In this document: piece by piece, positions 12,740-24,408 of the stretch
Layout: each line of letters starts with the position of its first letter
How positions within the stretch are numbered: the stretch's first letter is position 1
Source of the DNA: Eulemur rufifrons
Lineage: Eukaryota > Chordata > Mammalia > Primates > Lemuridae
Length of the DNA stretch: 64,000 nucleotides
Direction: 5' to 3'
Assembly (NCBI RefSeq): GCF_041146395.1
Contig: NC_091002.1
Coordinates: forward strand, 10,162,501 to 10,226,500
Notes under the pieces: model-generated
The model's database searches: none
What the model was told of the DNA's origin: nothing
Seen by the model: only the letters and a program-made list of their open reading frames with translations
Position numbers and translations under genes: made by a program

Positions 12740-12978
12740 AAGTTGAGCACTCCCTATCTGAAATGCTTGGGACCAGAAGTGTTTCGGATTTTGGATTTTG
12801 AAACATTTGTATTATACTTACTTATTGAGCATCCCTATTCCAAAAATCCCAAATCCAAAATGCTCCAATGAACATTTCCTTTGAGCATGACTTTTGAGTA
12901 TCACATCAGTGCTCAAAAAGTTTAGGATTTTGGAACATTTTGGATTTCAGGTTTTTTAGTTAGGGATGCTCAACTTGT
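12740..12978. mobile_element. Tigger-class (pogo-like) MITE
   Basis: The ends are inverted copies: 'agttgagcactccctat' on the left and 'tagggatgctcaactt' on the right, with TA next to each end (about 12738-12739 and 12978). The interior is rich in 'ccaaaatc' and 'ggattttgg' tracts typical of a short pogo-family MITE. It has no coding capacity. Confidence 0.8.
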
Positions 12979-13087
12979 AGATCATTTTTATGTTTGTATA
13001 CTATGTATTAAATCAGTCTACCATAACCTAACTTTCCTTATTTTGGGGCATCTAGATTAATTTGAATTTTTTCACAATTACAAGTAA

Positions 13088-13470
<383 letters not shown>

Positions 13471-13639
13471 CCAATAATGCTTTTCTTTGACTAAAGAGAA
13501 GTTCTGAAAAATGGGTATGAACGTTATATATAAGCAAATCAGTAAAACTTTAGCAAATCACATACAGAATGCTACTATTCTGATAAGCTTTTCTAGGATC
13601 TGCTGATGTAAATGTTTTTAACAATAATGACATAGTTTG

Positions 13640-13850
13640 GTTCTGCATTATTTACTTGAAATGACCATGGAAAATTTTAAACCCATATGCAGCAGACACA
13701 ATATGGGACCCCCACATGCTCAGCATCCAGCATCAACAGATACCCAGTTATGGCAGCCTCTGAGTTCATCCAATGCCCAGTATTACCAGTACTTTGAAGC
13801 AGATGTGAGCATTATCATTTTATCTATACATATTCAGTGATTCTTTTTCC
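13640..13850 (-). repeat. old L1 (L1M) 3' UTR-like fragment
   Basis: Tracts such as 'gaaaattttaaacccatatgc', 'catccagcatcaacagata' and 'agtactttgaagcagatgtgagc' resemble an antisense old L1 3' UTR. Weak and diverged. Confidence 0.4.
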
Positions 13851-14221
13851 AATCCAGATTTACATCCAAACTCCTTACCTTGCCTTTCTAGCTGCATAAC
13901 CCACGTGTGTACCGAGTATCCCCTGTGGGCAGTGGGAAACCATTGACCTTTTCTGAGCAGAGAAACGATAAAGTGGTGAGGACTGGACGTTGCAGAATGA
14001 ATGTGTTAGCTCTCTGCAGGATGCATAACGTAGGAAAGGCTGAAAGTGAGGAGATGGCCATCCGCAGCCACCCTTCCAGTTATGATGCTGCTGCTGTACA
14101 CGTCACCCCTCCTTTCCTCCCTCCGTCTCCTTACCCTCTTGTGAATAGCACTGGCCATTGAGCCTTGCCATGGCTGAAAGTAACGGTCAGATAGAATTCT
14201 CAGTTAAAAGTTCCTTAAATA

Positions 14222-14524
14222 GTCCAGGTGCAGTGGCTCACACCTGTAATCCCAGCACTTTGGGAGGCTGAGGTGGGAGGATCACTTGAGGTCATGAGTT
14301 CAAGCTCAGCCTGGGCAGCACAGTGAGACCTCATCTCTACAAAGAAAAAAGAAAAGAAAAGAAAAATTAGCTGGGCATGGTGGTAGTAGCTGTAGTCTCA
14401 GCTACTTGGGAGGGTGAGATAGGTCCACTTGAACCCAGGAGTTGGAGGCTGCAGTGAGAAGTGATCATACCACTGCATTGCAGCCTGGGCAATGGAGTGA
14501 GACCCTGCCTCAAAATTTAAACAA
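14222..14524 (+). mobile_element. Alu SINE, AluJ-like
   Basis: A dimeric Alu without the lemur-specific changes ('agcactttgggaggctgag'), so it belongs to an old subfamily. The mid A-rich linker is expanded to (GAAAA)n. TTCCTTAAATA flanks it as a target duplication (14211-14221 and 14525-14535). Confidence 0.93.
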
Positions 14525-14535
14525 TTCCTTAAATA

Positions 14536-15689
14536 ATAAGAACATTTAATTTCCTTTCATGAGTCCTGCGGCCCGAGGATGGCAAAGCAACTTCAGGGTT
14601 GGTTACTTTGGCAACTCAGAGGTGCCAGGGTTCTGCTGTCTTTTCTGTCACTCTCTTGGCCCCCTCTTGGTTGCAGAATGGCTGCCTGCCCTTACATCTT
14701 CCATGCCTGTGTCCAAGGCAGGCAGGAGGGTTGGCATTTCTTCTCACTTTCTCTCTTTTATCAGGTAAAGGAGTCTTTTCCAACAGTGCCCAGCATCCTC
14801 TCTCACATCTTGGCAGAGCTAGGTTACTGTGCAGGAAGTTGCCAGGGAGTTGGGGAAAGTGAATTGGTGGCATTTTCACCCTCTGGAGCAGAGCTGCAGC
14901 ATGGAAGGAAGGGTGTTGGGTCAAGAGAGCCTGCCATAGAGAGCTCTTGTTTAATAACCTGTTTTACTTGTAGAGAAAGACCAAGTCTAGAAGAGCTTTC
15001 TCTGAAGTCACAGGTGGAGCATGGAAGAGCAGGGCCTCCAATTCAGGTCTTCTGACCTGAGTTAGTGCTGTTCTCCTCATCTGTCACCCTGAGTGTCTGT
15101 GCAGGAGCCAGGGCAGAGGGAAGAGAGGCCTGGAAATGGGTCAGCTGCAGAAACAGAGAAGGCCATAGACGTGGGAGGCATGGAGACGGAGTCCCAGGGG
15201 GTAGTAAGGCTCAAATGGGAGGAAGAGCAGGCTGACATGGACAAGGGGAGGCTCAGCTTTGGGGTGTTGGCATGATGCCAGCAGGACAGTCACGTGGACC
15301 TGCCTGGCAGGAAGTGGAGGTCTGGCCCTCAAGTTCTGGTCAAATCTCCCATGTTGAGGTGAGTCCTAGGAGCTCCTCTTACCTTTTAGGGGCAACACAG
15401 AGCCAGGGTGGGGGAGAGAAACTGTGAGTCATTCCTTGGAGGTGGCCCTTGAAGTGGCTAGAGTGGGAGTAGGAAGGAGCCCAGCCTGTGGGGGACAGCT
15501 GTAGAAGAAGGGGAGCCAAGGGAGTGCTGTGGTGTGGAAGCCCCATGGGAGAGAATTCTAGAAGGGTGGCTGTACAATGTCTCACTATAAGATATTGACG
15601 AAGCAAATGTTTGGAAAGTGCTATTGGACTCGTTGGCCATGCTGTCAAGAGAGAGAATATGTATACTTGCATGTGTGTATACACACATA
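14536..15689. other. unassigned GC-moderate DNA
   Basis: Long frames overlap in all three plus-strand phases and on the minus strand (up to 158 codons at 14579-15055). This points to low stop density rather than coding. No splice-bounded exon is convincing. Confidence 0.4.
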
Positions 15690-16210
15690 GGTATTCTTAA
15701 GCTTATTTTGAAATAATTCCACACAATAAAGTTACAAAAATAGACCACTGAGGTCTCATATTCCCTTTGCCCAGCTTCCCCAAATGTTAATGTTAATCTT
15801 GCATATTGGTGGTGGTGATCAAAACCAGCAAGTTACCATTGAGACAATACTATTAACTAATCTGCAGACCTCATTCAAATATTGCCAGTTGTCCCACTAA
15901 TGTCCTTTTTTTGGTCCAGGACCCAATCCAGAATCCCACGTTGCATTCAGGTGTCATGCCTCCTTAGTCTCCTCTCAGCTGGGTCAGTTGTCTTTGACTT
16001 TCATGATCTTGGTATTTCTGAAGACACAGGCCAGGTATTTTATGGAATGTCCCTCAGTTTGGGTATTTGATGTTCTCAGTGCATCATGTCAGGGGCACAT
16101 GGTATTGATGTGTTTTATTTGGTGATGTTGACCTTGATCACTTGCTTGGTCAAGGTTGTGTTAGACAGGTTTCTGCACAATAAAGTTATTATGTGTTTAT
16201 TTTTAAAGAG
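15690..16210 (-). mobile_element. old L1 (L1M) 3' UTR, antisense
   Basis: A long match to the remembered L1M 3' UTR in reverse: 'tcatattccctttgcccag', 'cccactaatgtccttttttt', 'tgcctccttagtctcctctc', 'ggtgatgttgaccttgatca'. Non-coding. Part of the same family recurs at 61330. Confidence 0.8.
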
Positions 16211-16289
16211 AACATTTTTTTAGGTGTGCTTTTTAGAACACAGATTTTTTTTTTTTTAAACTTACCATTTGATCATCTCCGATAACTTC

Positions 16290-16490
16290 TGTTGATATAT
16301 TTTAAAAAATAAAAGTAACATTCATTTGGTTAGAAAATTCAAATGGTGCAGAAATAGGAAAATGAAATTCTCCTCCTCACATAAAATTCTCCTGCTCCTC
16401 CTCTTCACATTCAAACAGTGCAGAATTATGAAAATGAAATTCTCCTCTAGAAAATTTTCCTGTACAAATAGCAGTGACCTTTTGACATGG
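16290..16490 (-). repeat. old L1 fragment with internal duplication
   Basis: A-rich tracts ('aaagtaacattcatttgg', 'gcagaaataggaaaatga') resemble antisense L1M. A unit of about 40 bp at 16337-16378 is repeated with changes at 16409-16448; both contain 'gaaaatgaaattctcctc'. CTCCT-rich sequence separates the copies. Confidence 0.5.
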
Positions 16491-17494
16491 CTTTAGCAGA
16501 GTGGTGGAGGTGGAAGTCAGGGCTGCAGTGGGTGAGATTCGGATGGAGGGTGCAGGGGAGGCGAAGACTTAGACTGAGGTTCCGTGAGCTTGACGGTGAA
16601 GGGAAGGCTCAGAGCAGACGGGCAGCCCGGGAGGAAGAGAGGCTTTTCACAGGACAGGGTTAGGTGGAGACTGGCTGTAAAATCACTTTATGCACAAAGC
16701 ATTACACAGGACAAAGGTGGCATCAAAGTTGTGCCTAACGCTATGAGGTGAAAAAGCTACTGTTTTACATAGTGTTTTTCTGGAACATTCCTTCCAATGG
16801 TCAGCACATCACTAAAGCACAAGTTAATTGATTGTTTTTTTCATTCATTCCAAAACGACGAGGTGCTGGGTTCTCTCATTAGGGATTGTGAGCACCAGAG
16901 AGTTGCCGTTTATGGGGCACAGGGATTCTGTCCTCACACGTCAGGCCAGCGATGCGGTACCCCGGCCTGGTGCCTTGCACAAGCACACAGCATTGTCTAC
17001 AGGTAGGCACTCTGGCCGGAGAGGCACAGGTCGCTACTGGGTAGCTAGTTTGTAAAACTACAGGTAGAGAGAGAATATGGTACCTAATCACTGTTTTAAC
17101 GATTTCCTGATAAAAGAGAGATACTAACAAGTACCCTGATAAGGGGAGCATGTAGCAAATGTCTTTAAAAATATTACAAATGGTCTCCTCTAAGTAGGTT
17201 AGTTCCTGAGGATTTGTTATGTCCTTTCGTAGACTCTGGCAATATTTTTTGAACTTTTAGGTCTTTTTAGTGATGGAATTTTTGCTTTATACCTTTCCTA
17301 CCTCATGTGCAATCTGTGGACAGGTTGGAGAAATAGATAGGGTTGGGGTCCTGGGCGGTGGAGACATCTCCAGGCCCTGGGTTCTGTTGCTGTTTGTGAG
17401 CCGAGTGCCCTCAAGGAGTCCGTGTGGCCTTGCAGTGTCCAGGAGAGCAGTTAAGACGGAACAACACAGGACACAGGTCTAGCACACAGGTCAC

Positions 17495-17572
17495 TTAGGA
17501 ATTAGCACTGGGCTTGTCCCAGTGCCTGGGATGCAGTAGGCTTTTAATAAATATTAACTGACTGCGTGAATG
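17495..17572 (+). repeat. L2 3' end
   Basis: Ends with the typical L2 tail 'gcagtaggcttttaataaat' and 'attaactgactgcgtgaatg'. Confidence 0.65.
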
Positions 17573-18975
17573 TTCTGTATGCTTGCTTTGGCTTCTACTT
17601 TTAAAGAATCACCTGATAACTTTTTAAGTTTTTCAGATCGTTGTTGTATTCATCTATCAGATAAAATGCATCGAGTAAATTGAAGATTCTGAACAGGAAC
17701 AGAATTCACTCTTGGTTGATTTAAAGTATCATTTAGAGTTGCTCATTTTGCATAGAGCTGATACATAGTGCAATGCCTGAGGTCCATTTTAAAATCTTGC
17801 TATGTAACCTTATCATTGTTGATAAGAGAAATTTGTCTATGATTATTTTAATCCTTTGCATAATAAACGTTTAGAGAGCCTCTTATTTACTTCTATTTCA
17901 GACTAAGCACCTATTTGAATGTCCTTCAAAACGGACAAAAGATGTGAGGCAGAAATGCTGAAAGGAGAGATGTTTTCATTGGTCCCTTGAGCCAGACAGA
18001 GGGAAAAAGGCTGATACTCTTTTCAAAGAAACAAAGGTTTTAGTTTCCATTCCAAGGTAATCCACAGCTGTGCATGGCGCTCTCCCTCCTCCCCTTTCCT
18101 CCATCTCTGTAACAAGCTCTCCTTTAATTTTAATTTTCCTGGCAATTGAACCCTTCAGTTGGGTGCCATTAGCTATCTCCCCATTTCAAATTTCTTTTTT
18201 CCCATTGCCTGGGCTGGGCAGTTCAGTCCAGAATGAATAGGGGAAGATGGCTAGTTAGGAAGTGATGTAGAATAAAGACCTGGGTTAGAGGTAAGCTAGA
18301 AAAGCCAGGCTGGGTAACTACTAGAGATCAGAGTGACATTGATCTTCTGCAGGCTGGACTTAGCTCTTCACTAATCTGACAGGTATTGTAGCCAACAGCA
18401 CTGGTGACCAGGAACAGGTCAGTCTTGGATGTCTCTGTGTCAGTGCTTGAGACAGGGGTACTGAAGAGAACAGTGCCTGTCACATAGGGTGGGAATCTGA
18501 TCACAGAAGTATCACTAGTTCTGTTGGAGTAGAAATCATGTGTAGAATAAGGCCAAAAAGGGAATTGTCCATAAGAATTTTAGAAGAATTGGCAAACTAA
18601 CATTCTTCTTAGCAGATTCCTTTGCCGTATTCCTAAGGTTTTCTTCCCTCTCAGTCATGCTTCCTATCTCATGGGACCAGCTTTCTTACCAGAGCCCCTG
18701 ACCTTGGCCGCAGCCGAGACCAGCCCTCTGGGGCAGCTGCTGCCCAGCGTTAATCCGAGCTTCCTTTCACCCTACTCCTGGGGGAGGCCCGCTTCCTGGC
18801 CCCTCCCTGTCTTCATCTTTCTTGGGTTTCTTTTTATTTGTGCTAAATTCCATCTTCAGGTAATTTTTTTTCCAGAAGAATGTTCAGAAAGTAAACTTTC
18901 TTTTTTATAAATCTGACAATGTCTATGTAGTCCTTGCACTTGACTGTTAGTTTGGGCAGATGTTGAATTCTAGGT
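17573..18975. other. unassigned DNA
   Basis: No gene or confident repeat is recognised. Base composition is average and open frames are short. Confidence 0.4.
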
Positions 18976-18984
18976 TCAAAATCC

Positions 18985-19322
18985 CTTTTTTTTTTTTTTT
19001 TTGAAACAGAGTCTTGCTTTGTTGCCTGGGCTAGAGTGAGTGCCGTGGCGTCAGCCTAGCTCACAGCAACCTCAAACTCCTGGGCCTAAGTGATCCTCCT
19101 GCCTCAGCCTCCCGAGTAGCTGGGACTACAGCCATGCGCCACCATGCCCAGCTAATTTTTTCTCTATATATTTTTATTTGTCCAGATAATTTCTTTCTAT
19201 TTTTAGTAGAGACGGGGTCTCGCTCTTGCTCAGGCTGGTCTCGAACTCCTGACCTCGAGCGATCCACCCACCTCGGCCTCCCAGAGTGCTAGGATTACAG
19301 GTGTGAACCACCGCGCCCGGCC
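18985..19322 (-). mobile_element. Alu SINE, strepsirrhine type, antisense
   Basis: A full-length antisense copy beginning with a T-run and ending 'accaccgcgcccggcc'. It has the lemur-type linker and 'cccagagtgctagg'. TCAAAATCC flanks it (18976-18984 and 19323-19331) as a target duplication. Confidence 0.95.
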
Positions 19323-19694
19323 TCAAAATCCTTTTCTTCAGAATTCTGAAGGCCCTGGCTCTGCCTCTGGTGTTTCTGTGAGGACATTTACTGATCCCTT
19401 TCTCATCCTTTGGTTGGAGACTTTCTTTTTCTTTCTGGATCCTGTAGAAACCTGTCTTGAGCTTGGTGTTCTCAAAATTTCATAAAGATGTGTCCAATTT
19501 TCATCCTCAGTAAAATGCTGCAGCATCTCCAAATGACTCAGGTTCAGAGGGGTATGTGCAAGGGATGGGAACAAGGGGACTTAACCAATGGCAAATATGA
19601 GAGAGTAGCCTAGTCCTGTAAAATAAACTGAGAAATGACTTACAGGAATTCTAAGAATGGTGTTTTTGTTGTTGTTGCTGTTGTTATCTCCAGA

Positions 19695-19920
19695 GCCGTG
19701 GTTCTCAACCATTTTGTACCCTGGGGGCATTTGACGATGTCTGGAGACATTTTTGGTTGTCATAAATAGGGGTGGGGGAAGTGCTGTTGGGTCCTCTACT
19801 TCTAGTGGGTGGAGGCCAGGGATGAGTAGCCACAACATCCTCATATGCACAGGACAGCCCTGTGTCAAAGAATGATCTGGCCCCAAATGTCAGTAGTGCT
19901 GAGGTCAAGAAATGCCGCTG
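19695..19920 (+). mobile_element. MER20-like hAT MITE
   Basis: Starts 'gtggttctcaaccatttt', contains 'atgtctggagacatttttgg' and 'gtcagtagtgctgaggtcaag', and ends near 'aatgccgctg'. This is a short nonautonomous hAT-Charlie element. A reverse-oriented relative is at 40402. Confidence 0.8.
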
Positions 19921-20076
19921 CAGAGAAAGATGATCTAGTGGAGGGCAGACCTCTTTCTTAGGGCAGGGGAAAGGATGTCAGTTCTCATTTTGCTTGTTCA
20001 CTCTGTCAAGGGGAGAAACTTGGCTAACTGAGTAAGTTTCCATGTCAGGGCATTTGTTAAGACAGATTGTCTAGAC

Positions 20077-20262
20077 TTGTGCTGTCCAATATGATGGCCA
20101 CTAGCCGTAAGTGGTGATTTAAATTAACTAAAATGGAAGAAAATTACAAATTTGAGTTGCACTAGCCACATTTCTGGTGCTCGACAGCCACCTGTGACTA
20201 CTGTATTGGACAGTGCAAAGACAGAACATTTCCATCACAGGTAATTCTGTTGGACAGAGTTG
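20077..20262 (+). mobile_element. hAT MITE with intact 8-bp target duplication
   Basis: Runs from 'ttgtgctgtccaatatga' to 'ctgttggacagagttg', so the ends are inverted relatives. The interior contains paired 'cactagcc' tracts. GTCTAGAC flanks it (20069-20076 and 20263-20270), the 8-bp duplication expected of hAT transposition. It encodes no protein. Confidence 0.88.
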
Positions 20263-20270
20263 GTCTAGAC

Positions 20271-23200
20271 AGTATTGGTAATGTTTTAAGGAACTTGAAG
20301 ACTAAAAGGAGTGCTGTTATGTTTAAAAATTAAGTTTTTTATTTCACTATATCAGGGATAAGGAGAGTTTGAAACAAGTTACCAATTGGCCCCACAAATT
20401 CTGAATTTTGACAGAGTGGTTCATCAGAGTTCATCACTGTCCATACACATAGATATGCATCCATAATGCACCTCCAACACAGAAGTCCACTTGCGCGTCC
20501 ACAGTGACTCCTTCCCCTATGCTGTACCCTTTCTTCCCAGTGGATTCATAATTAACATATAAAGAGGGATGGAACTCAAGTAGATGGACAGTGAGAGCAG
20601 CTTTAGGTGTTGTCCAGCAAGTTCTCCAGGGAGATCCAGGTTAAGGGTGTTCCATGCAGAGTCCAGGGGTACTGCTGAGATTATAGTCCCAGTCCTCTTT
20701 GTATCCATGATGTCTCATGGGTTGGTTGTCCTGGTGGAGACCTGCTGTCACATTCAGGTGTCCTGTGCTAGGCTGTGGGTGTCCGTGAGGTAGTCCTGGC
20801 CCTCCAGGACAGGTCATATGATGCATTTGGGGGCCAGTAGGATGTCAGATTTGGGGTCAAATTTAGCAACCCAGACAAAGGAAGTGAACTCAGGCCTTGT
20901 CAAACTTTCAATAACTAGTCAGTGGTATTGGAGGAAATTAACATTCACTGGAAATAATACATTTTTTCCAAAAGGACTACTTCATTGGGGGTTAGACACA
21001 AGAATGAGCAAGTCAGGACTATGATAGCTTGTAGTAGAGGGTGAATGTTCCAGTATCTTCCCAAAAGGATGGTAAAGAATCGGAACACTTTCATAACATG
21101 ATGATGTGCTCAAACGTGATGTCTCAGTGGAAAGGAATTGCTGGGCAGGAGTGATTTCTGCTCAGTTGTGGTAGTTGCCCTGAATTAGCAGCTCTGCTTT
21201 GTGTGAGAATGACTGAATCGGGGACAAGGGGACTTAATGACTCCCTGCCTCCCTCATAGAGAGCTACACATCTGCCACAGGGAGACCTTCCTGGAAAAGG
21301 CAGTGACACCGTCCTCCTTTTTTGACTTTAAAAGGACTTTCAACAATGGAGTGTGGAGATGGTAGAGACAAAATGCCAAAGGACAGAAACATTATCGGAA
21401 TCTTGAATATATTCTAAAAATGGAAGATTTTGCTCTTGTAGTGCAGTGTATTCTAAGCTCATTTGCTGCTTTTTGGGCCTGTGTCCTTATAAATGCAAAG
21501 CCAATTTTCTCCTTGGCTGTCTGTGTTTTTGGAGCCATGACCACTCATGCTAGGACCCTAGTGGAAAAGAGAATTGGCTTAATGCATGTGGTTTTTTTCA
21601 GTTCTCTTTTCCCTTAGATTTGGATAAAGAGGATAAATGATAAATGACCTGCTATTATCAGTTGTGCTTTGATGCTAAAGATTTAACAGTTGTTGGCTCA
21701 GAGTGGGTTCATTACTGACTGGAGAGTTTGGAACTCTTGTTCTATGTTGGGGGTAAAACCAAGGCAATTGTGTTTGTAGAGGTCGGTATTGAGGCCACAC
21801 CTGTGTTCATGGTACCAGATTTGCCTTCTTCACTGGGATTTATTTGGGGCATTGCTTTCCTTTAGTGTCTGGAAAGAGCTCTTTATGAAGAGCATCACTG
21901 CAGTTGAAAGGCATAAATAAATAAAATAAAATAAACCTCTTTGCTGTTTCTTTACATTTTCTTCTTTTGGTAATGTCTGTTGGAATAGAATCATCATCTT
22001 TTGATTTCCAAACAGGTAACCTGTCAGGTGGGTGGGACTGCTCCTGAGTGTGGGCAATTCAGGATTTCAGGGTTGACTTTGGAAAAGAAAAAGGGAGTAT
22101 TGGGCCTTCTTTATGGGTAGAGAACCCGCCTCCAAGGAGCTGGATTAATAGCTAATCTCTTGAAAAAATAACACAGAAAATGACCTTTTACTTGTGTTCT
22201 CTGAGGCGGATCAAGTGTTTATTTCTAGGCAGAAAAACATTTTGTGTGAATTATACCCAAGGAAGCAATGTAATTCGTTGCTCTGTAATTAGCCCTGTCC
22301 TGGTATTTAAGCCTCTGAAAGGAAGTGCTGCCATTGTAATTGAGTTCTTTTTAATCCCTTAGTGGTGCATTTACATATTTTAATTGAATGTTTCAGAATT
22401 CAGCAGGTGAAGCATCTCTGAGTGTTGGCATCATGCCCATCAGATGTGCCCCACGGAGACCCAGTGTCCTTAGGGGGCTGAAAGCAGTGTGAGCCTCGAC
22501 CAGAAAAGTGGTGTGGGGAGAAGTGACTGCTCCTGGGTGGCCTTGCATGTCTTGTCATTCCCATGTAGCTTGCCAGTTTTCACCTGGGTGTTCATCACTG
22601 TAGGCTATTAATGTCTTTATGAAACGACTCCTATTTCCTTAGCTGCCTGGGTCATTGTCCGGATTTCACTTGTATTCAGAAAAAGAGTTTTATTGGATAA
22701 AGCACAAGGTCATTGATTAGGGGAGAACCAAAGACCTGCTTGGTCTCTCTTCTTAGCTGTTTAAAACCACACACAGTTGTTGTTTAAGTAAAACAGCTCT
22801 AGAATGCATTAGAAATAGATTATATCTTGAACACTGTCTGGAACTAATCTTGCTTGCTCTCTCGTATATGCATCTGGTCTTACCAAATATACCACGCTGT
22901 GGTGGTGCATGTCTTGGAAACATGCCAGCAACTTTGGCCCTAGGGTACTGTGCAGTACAGTGGCACCAGGACTCAAAAGAGAGTGAGCCCTAGATGCCTA
23001 AAAGGGTTAATGGCTCTCTTCGAGGTGAACTGATGGTTGTCTTCACAAGAAAGACTCATGGGCGTCATGCCTTAGAGACTCATTGTCCATTATTGGGGGT
23101 GGGTCTTAGAGCTGGTTCTTTTCTCTCTGGACAGGTGGACTTTGCCACAGAAAATCTTACAATACATGATAACACATGTATGCACATGTATACACATGTC

Positions 23201-23638
23201 TTAATGCTGCCTTCTTTCCTTCTCAGATCAGCTGAGGAGAAGAGTAGAGGGGACCTGGCCAAAGAGGGAGTGAAGGGTTACAGCTTCTCAGAGAGCCTAG
23301 CCCGTGTCCTTCTGCATGGCCTGTGGTCTTCAAGAAGCTGACGTCCAGCCAGAGGCAGGCCAGAGCTTCCCAGTGGGCCCTTGGCCCAGGCCATGGCCCC
23401 AGCACCTGTCCCACTGGCCCACAAGCCTCCCAGGACTGAGGCCTTCCTTGTGAGTGCCTCTGGGTGAGGGTGTGTTGAGCTGGTGTGGCTGACTCTCCCT
23501 GTGAGTGGGCAGGGCTTGGGGGCTCATGGCCCATGCACATGAGGGTGGTCAGAGCCTGGGTGGACGGAGCCTTCTCCCTACCTCTTGAAGTGTGCCCGGT
23601 CCCAAATGAGATATGCTTGCTGTGGGTGTAAAGTACAC
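20271..23638. other. unassigned, repeat-poor DNA
   Basis: About 3.4 kb with no recognisable transposon or exon. The sub-region 22160-22420 has homeodomain-like TAATTG/TAATTA words and even composition, so it could hold a conserved non-coding element; I cannot test conservation. Confidence 0.4.
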
Positions 23639-23639
23639 A

Positions 23640-23826
23640 CTGAACTTCAAAGACTTAGTATATAAAGAAGGTAAAATAGCTTATTACTAATTTCTATATT
23701 ATATATTATTAGAGTTAATTTCACCTTTTCTTTTTACTTTCTTAACATGCCTAGTAGAAAATTTAAAATTCCTTAAGTGGCTGTTATTTGTAGCTTTTGT
23801 TACATTTCTATTGGACAGTGTTGATC
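23640..23826 (-). repeat. MER33-like hAT fragment
   Basis: Ends 'catttctattggacagtg' and is preceded by 'gcctagtagaaaatttaaaattcc', the reverse of a long hAT MITE with a 'cactgtccaatagaaat' terminus. The family name is uncertain. Confidence 0.55.
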
Positions 23827-23977
23827 TAAGGCTTTAAAAACTGTTATCAGGGGCAGTCTGGTGAACAAAGAAAGTACTTCTTGACACAAACCCTGTTTAC
23901 TGGCCTCTAGACCTCAATAAAAGGAGATTTTCTCTAGGGAGACTTAACAGGAAAATTATAATAAAAGCAAGGGAGTA

Positions 23978-23997
23978 GAGAGTGTGAGAGAGAGAGC

Positions 23998-24030
<33 letters not shown>
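23978..24030. repeat. (GA)n(TG)n compound microsatellite
   Basis: A short GA-rich tract runs into about 16 TG units. It may be polymorphic and may adopt Z-form DNA. Confidence 0.95.
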
Positions 24031-24033
<3 letters not shown>

Positions 24034-24070
24034 AGATACATGCATATACAGATACATGTAAGTTGTTTAG

Positions 24071-24408
<338 letters not shown>

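Noticed and set aside
13892..13975. 84-nt exon-like segment with acceptor and GTGAGG donor
   Set aside because: The open frame is short, and 'gggaaaccattgaccttttctgagcag' resembles an ancient interspersed repeat, so the splice-like ends are probably coincidental.
14579..15055. 158-codon frame
   Set aside because: Frames overlap in other phases and on the minus strand over the same bases, with no coding signature; it begins just after an Alu.
19061..19267. Arginine-rich minus-strand frame and similar frames at 38532 and 39591
   Set aside because: These are translations of Alu sequence, identical in style across copies.
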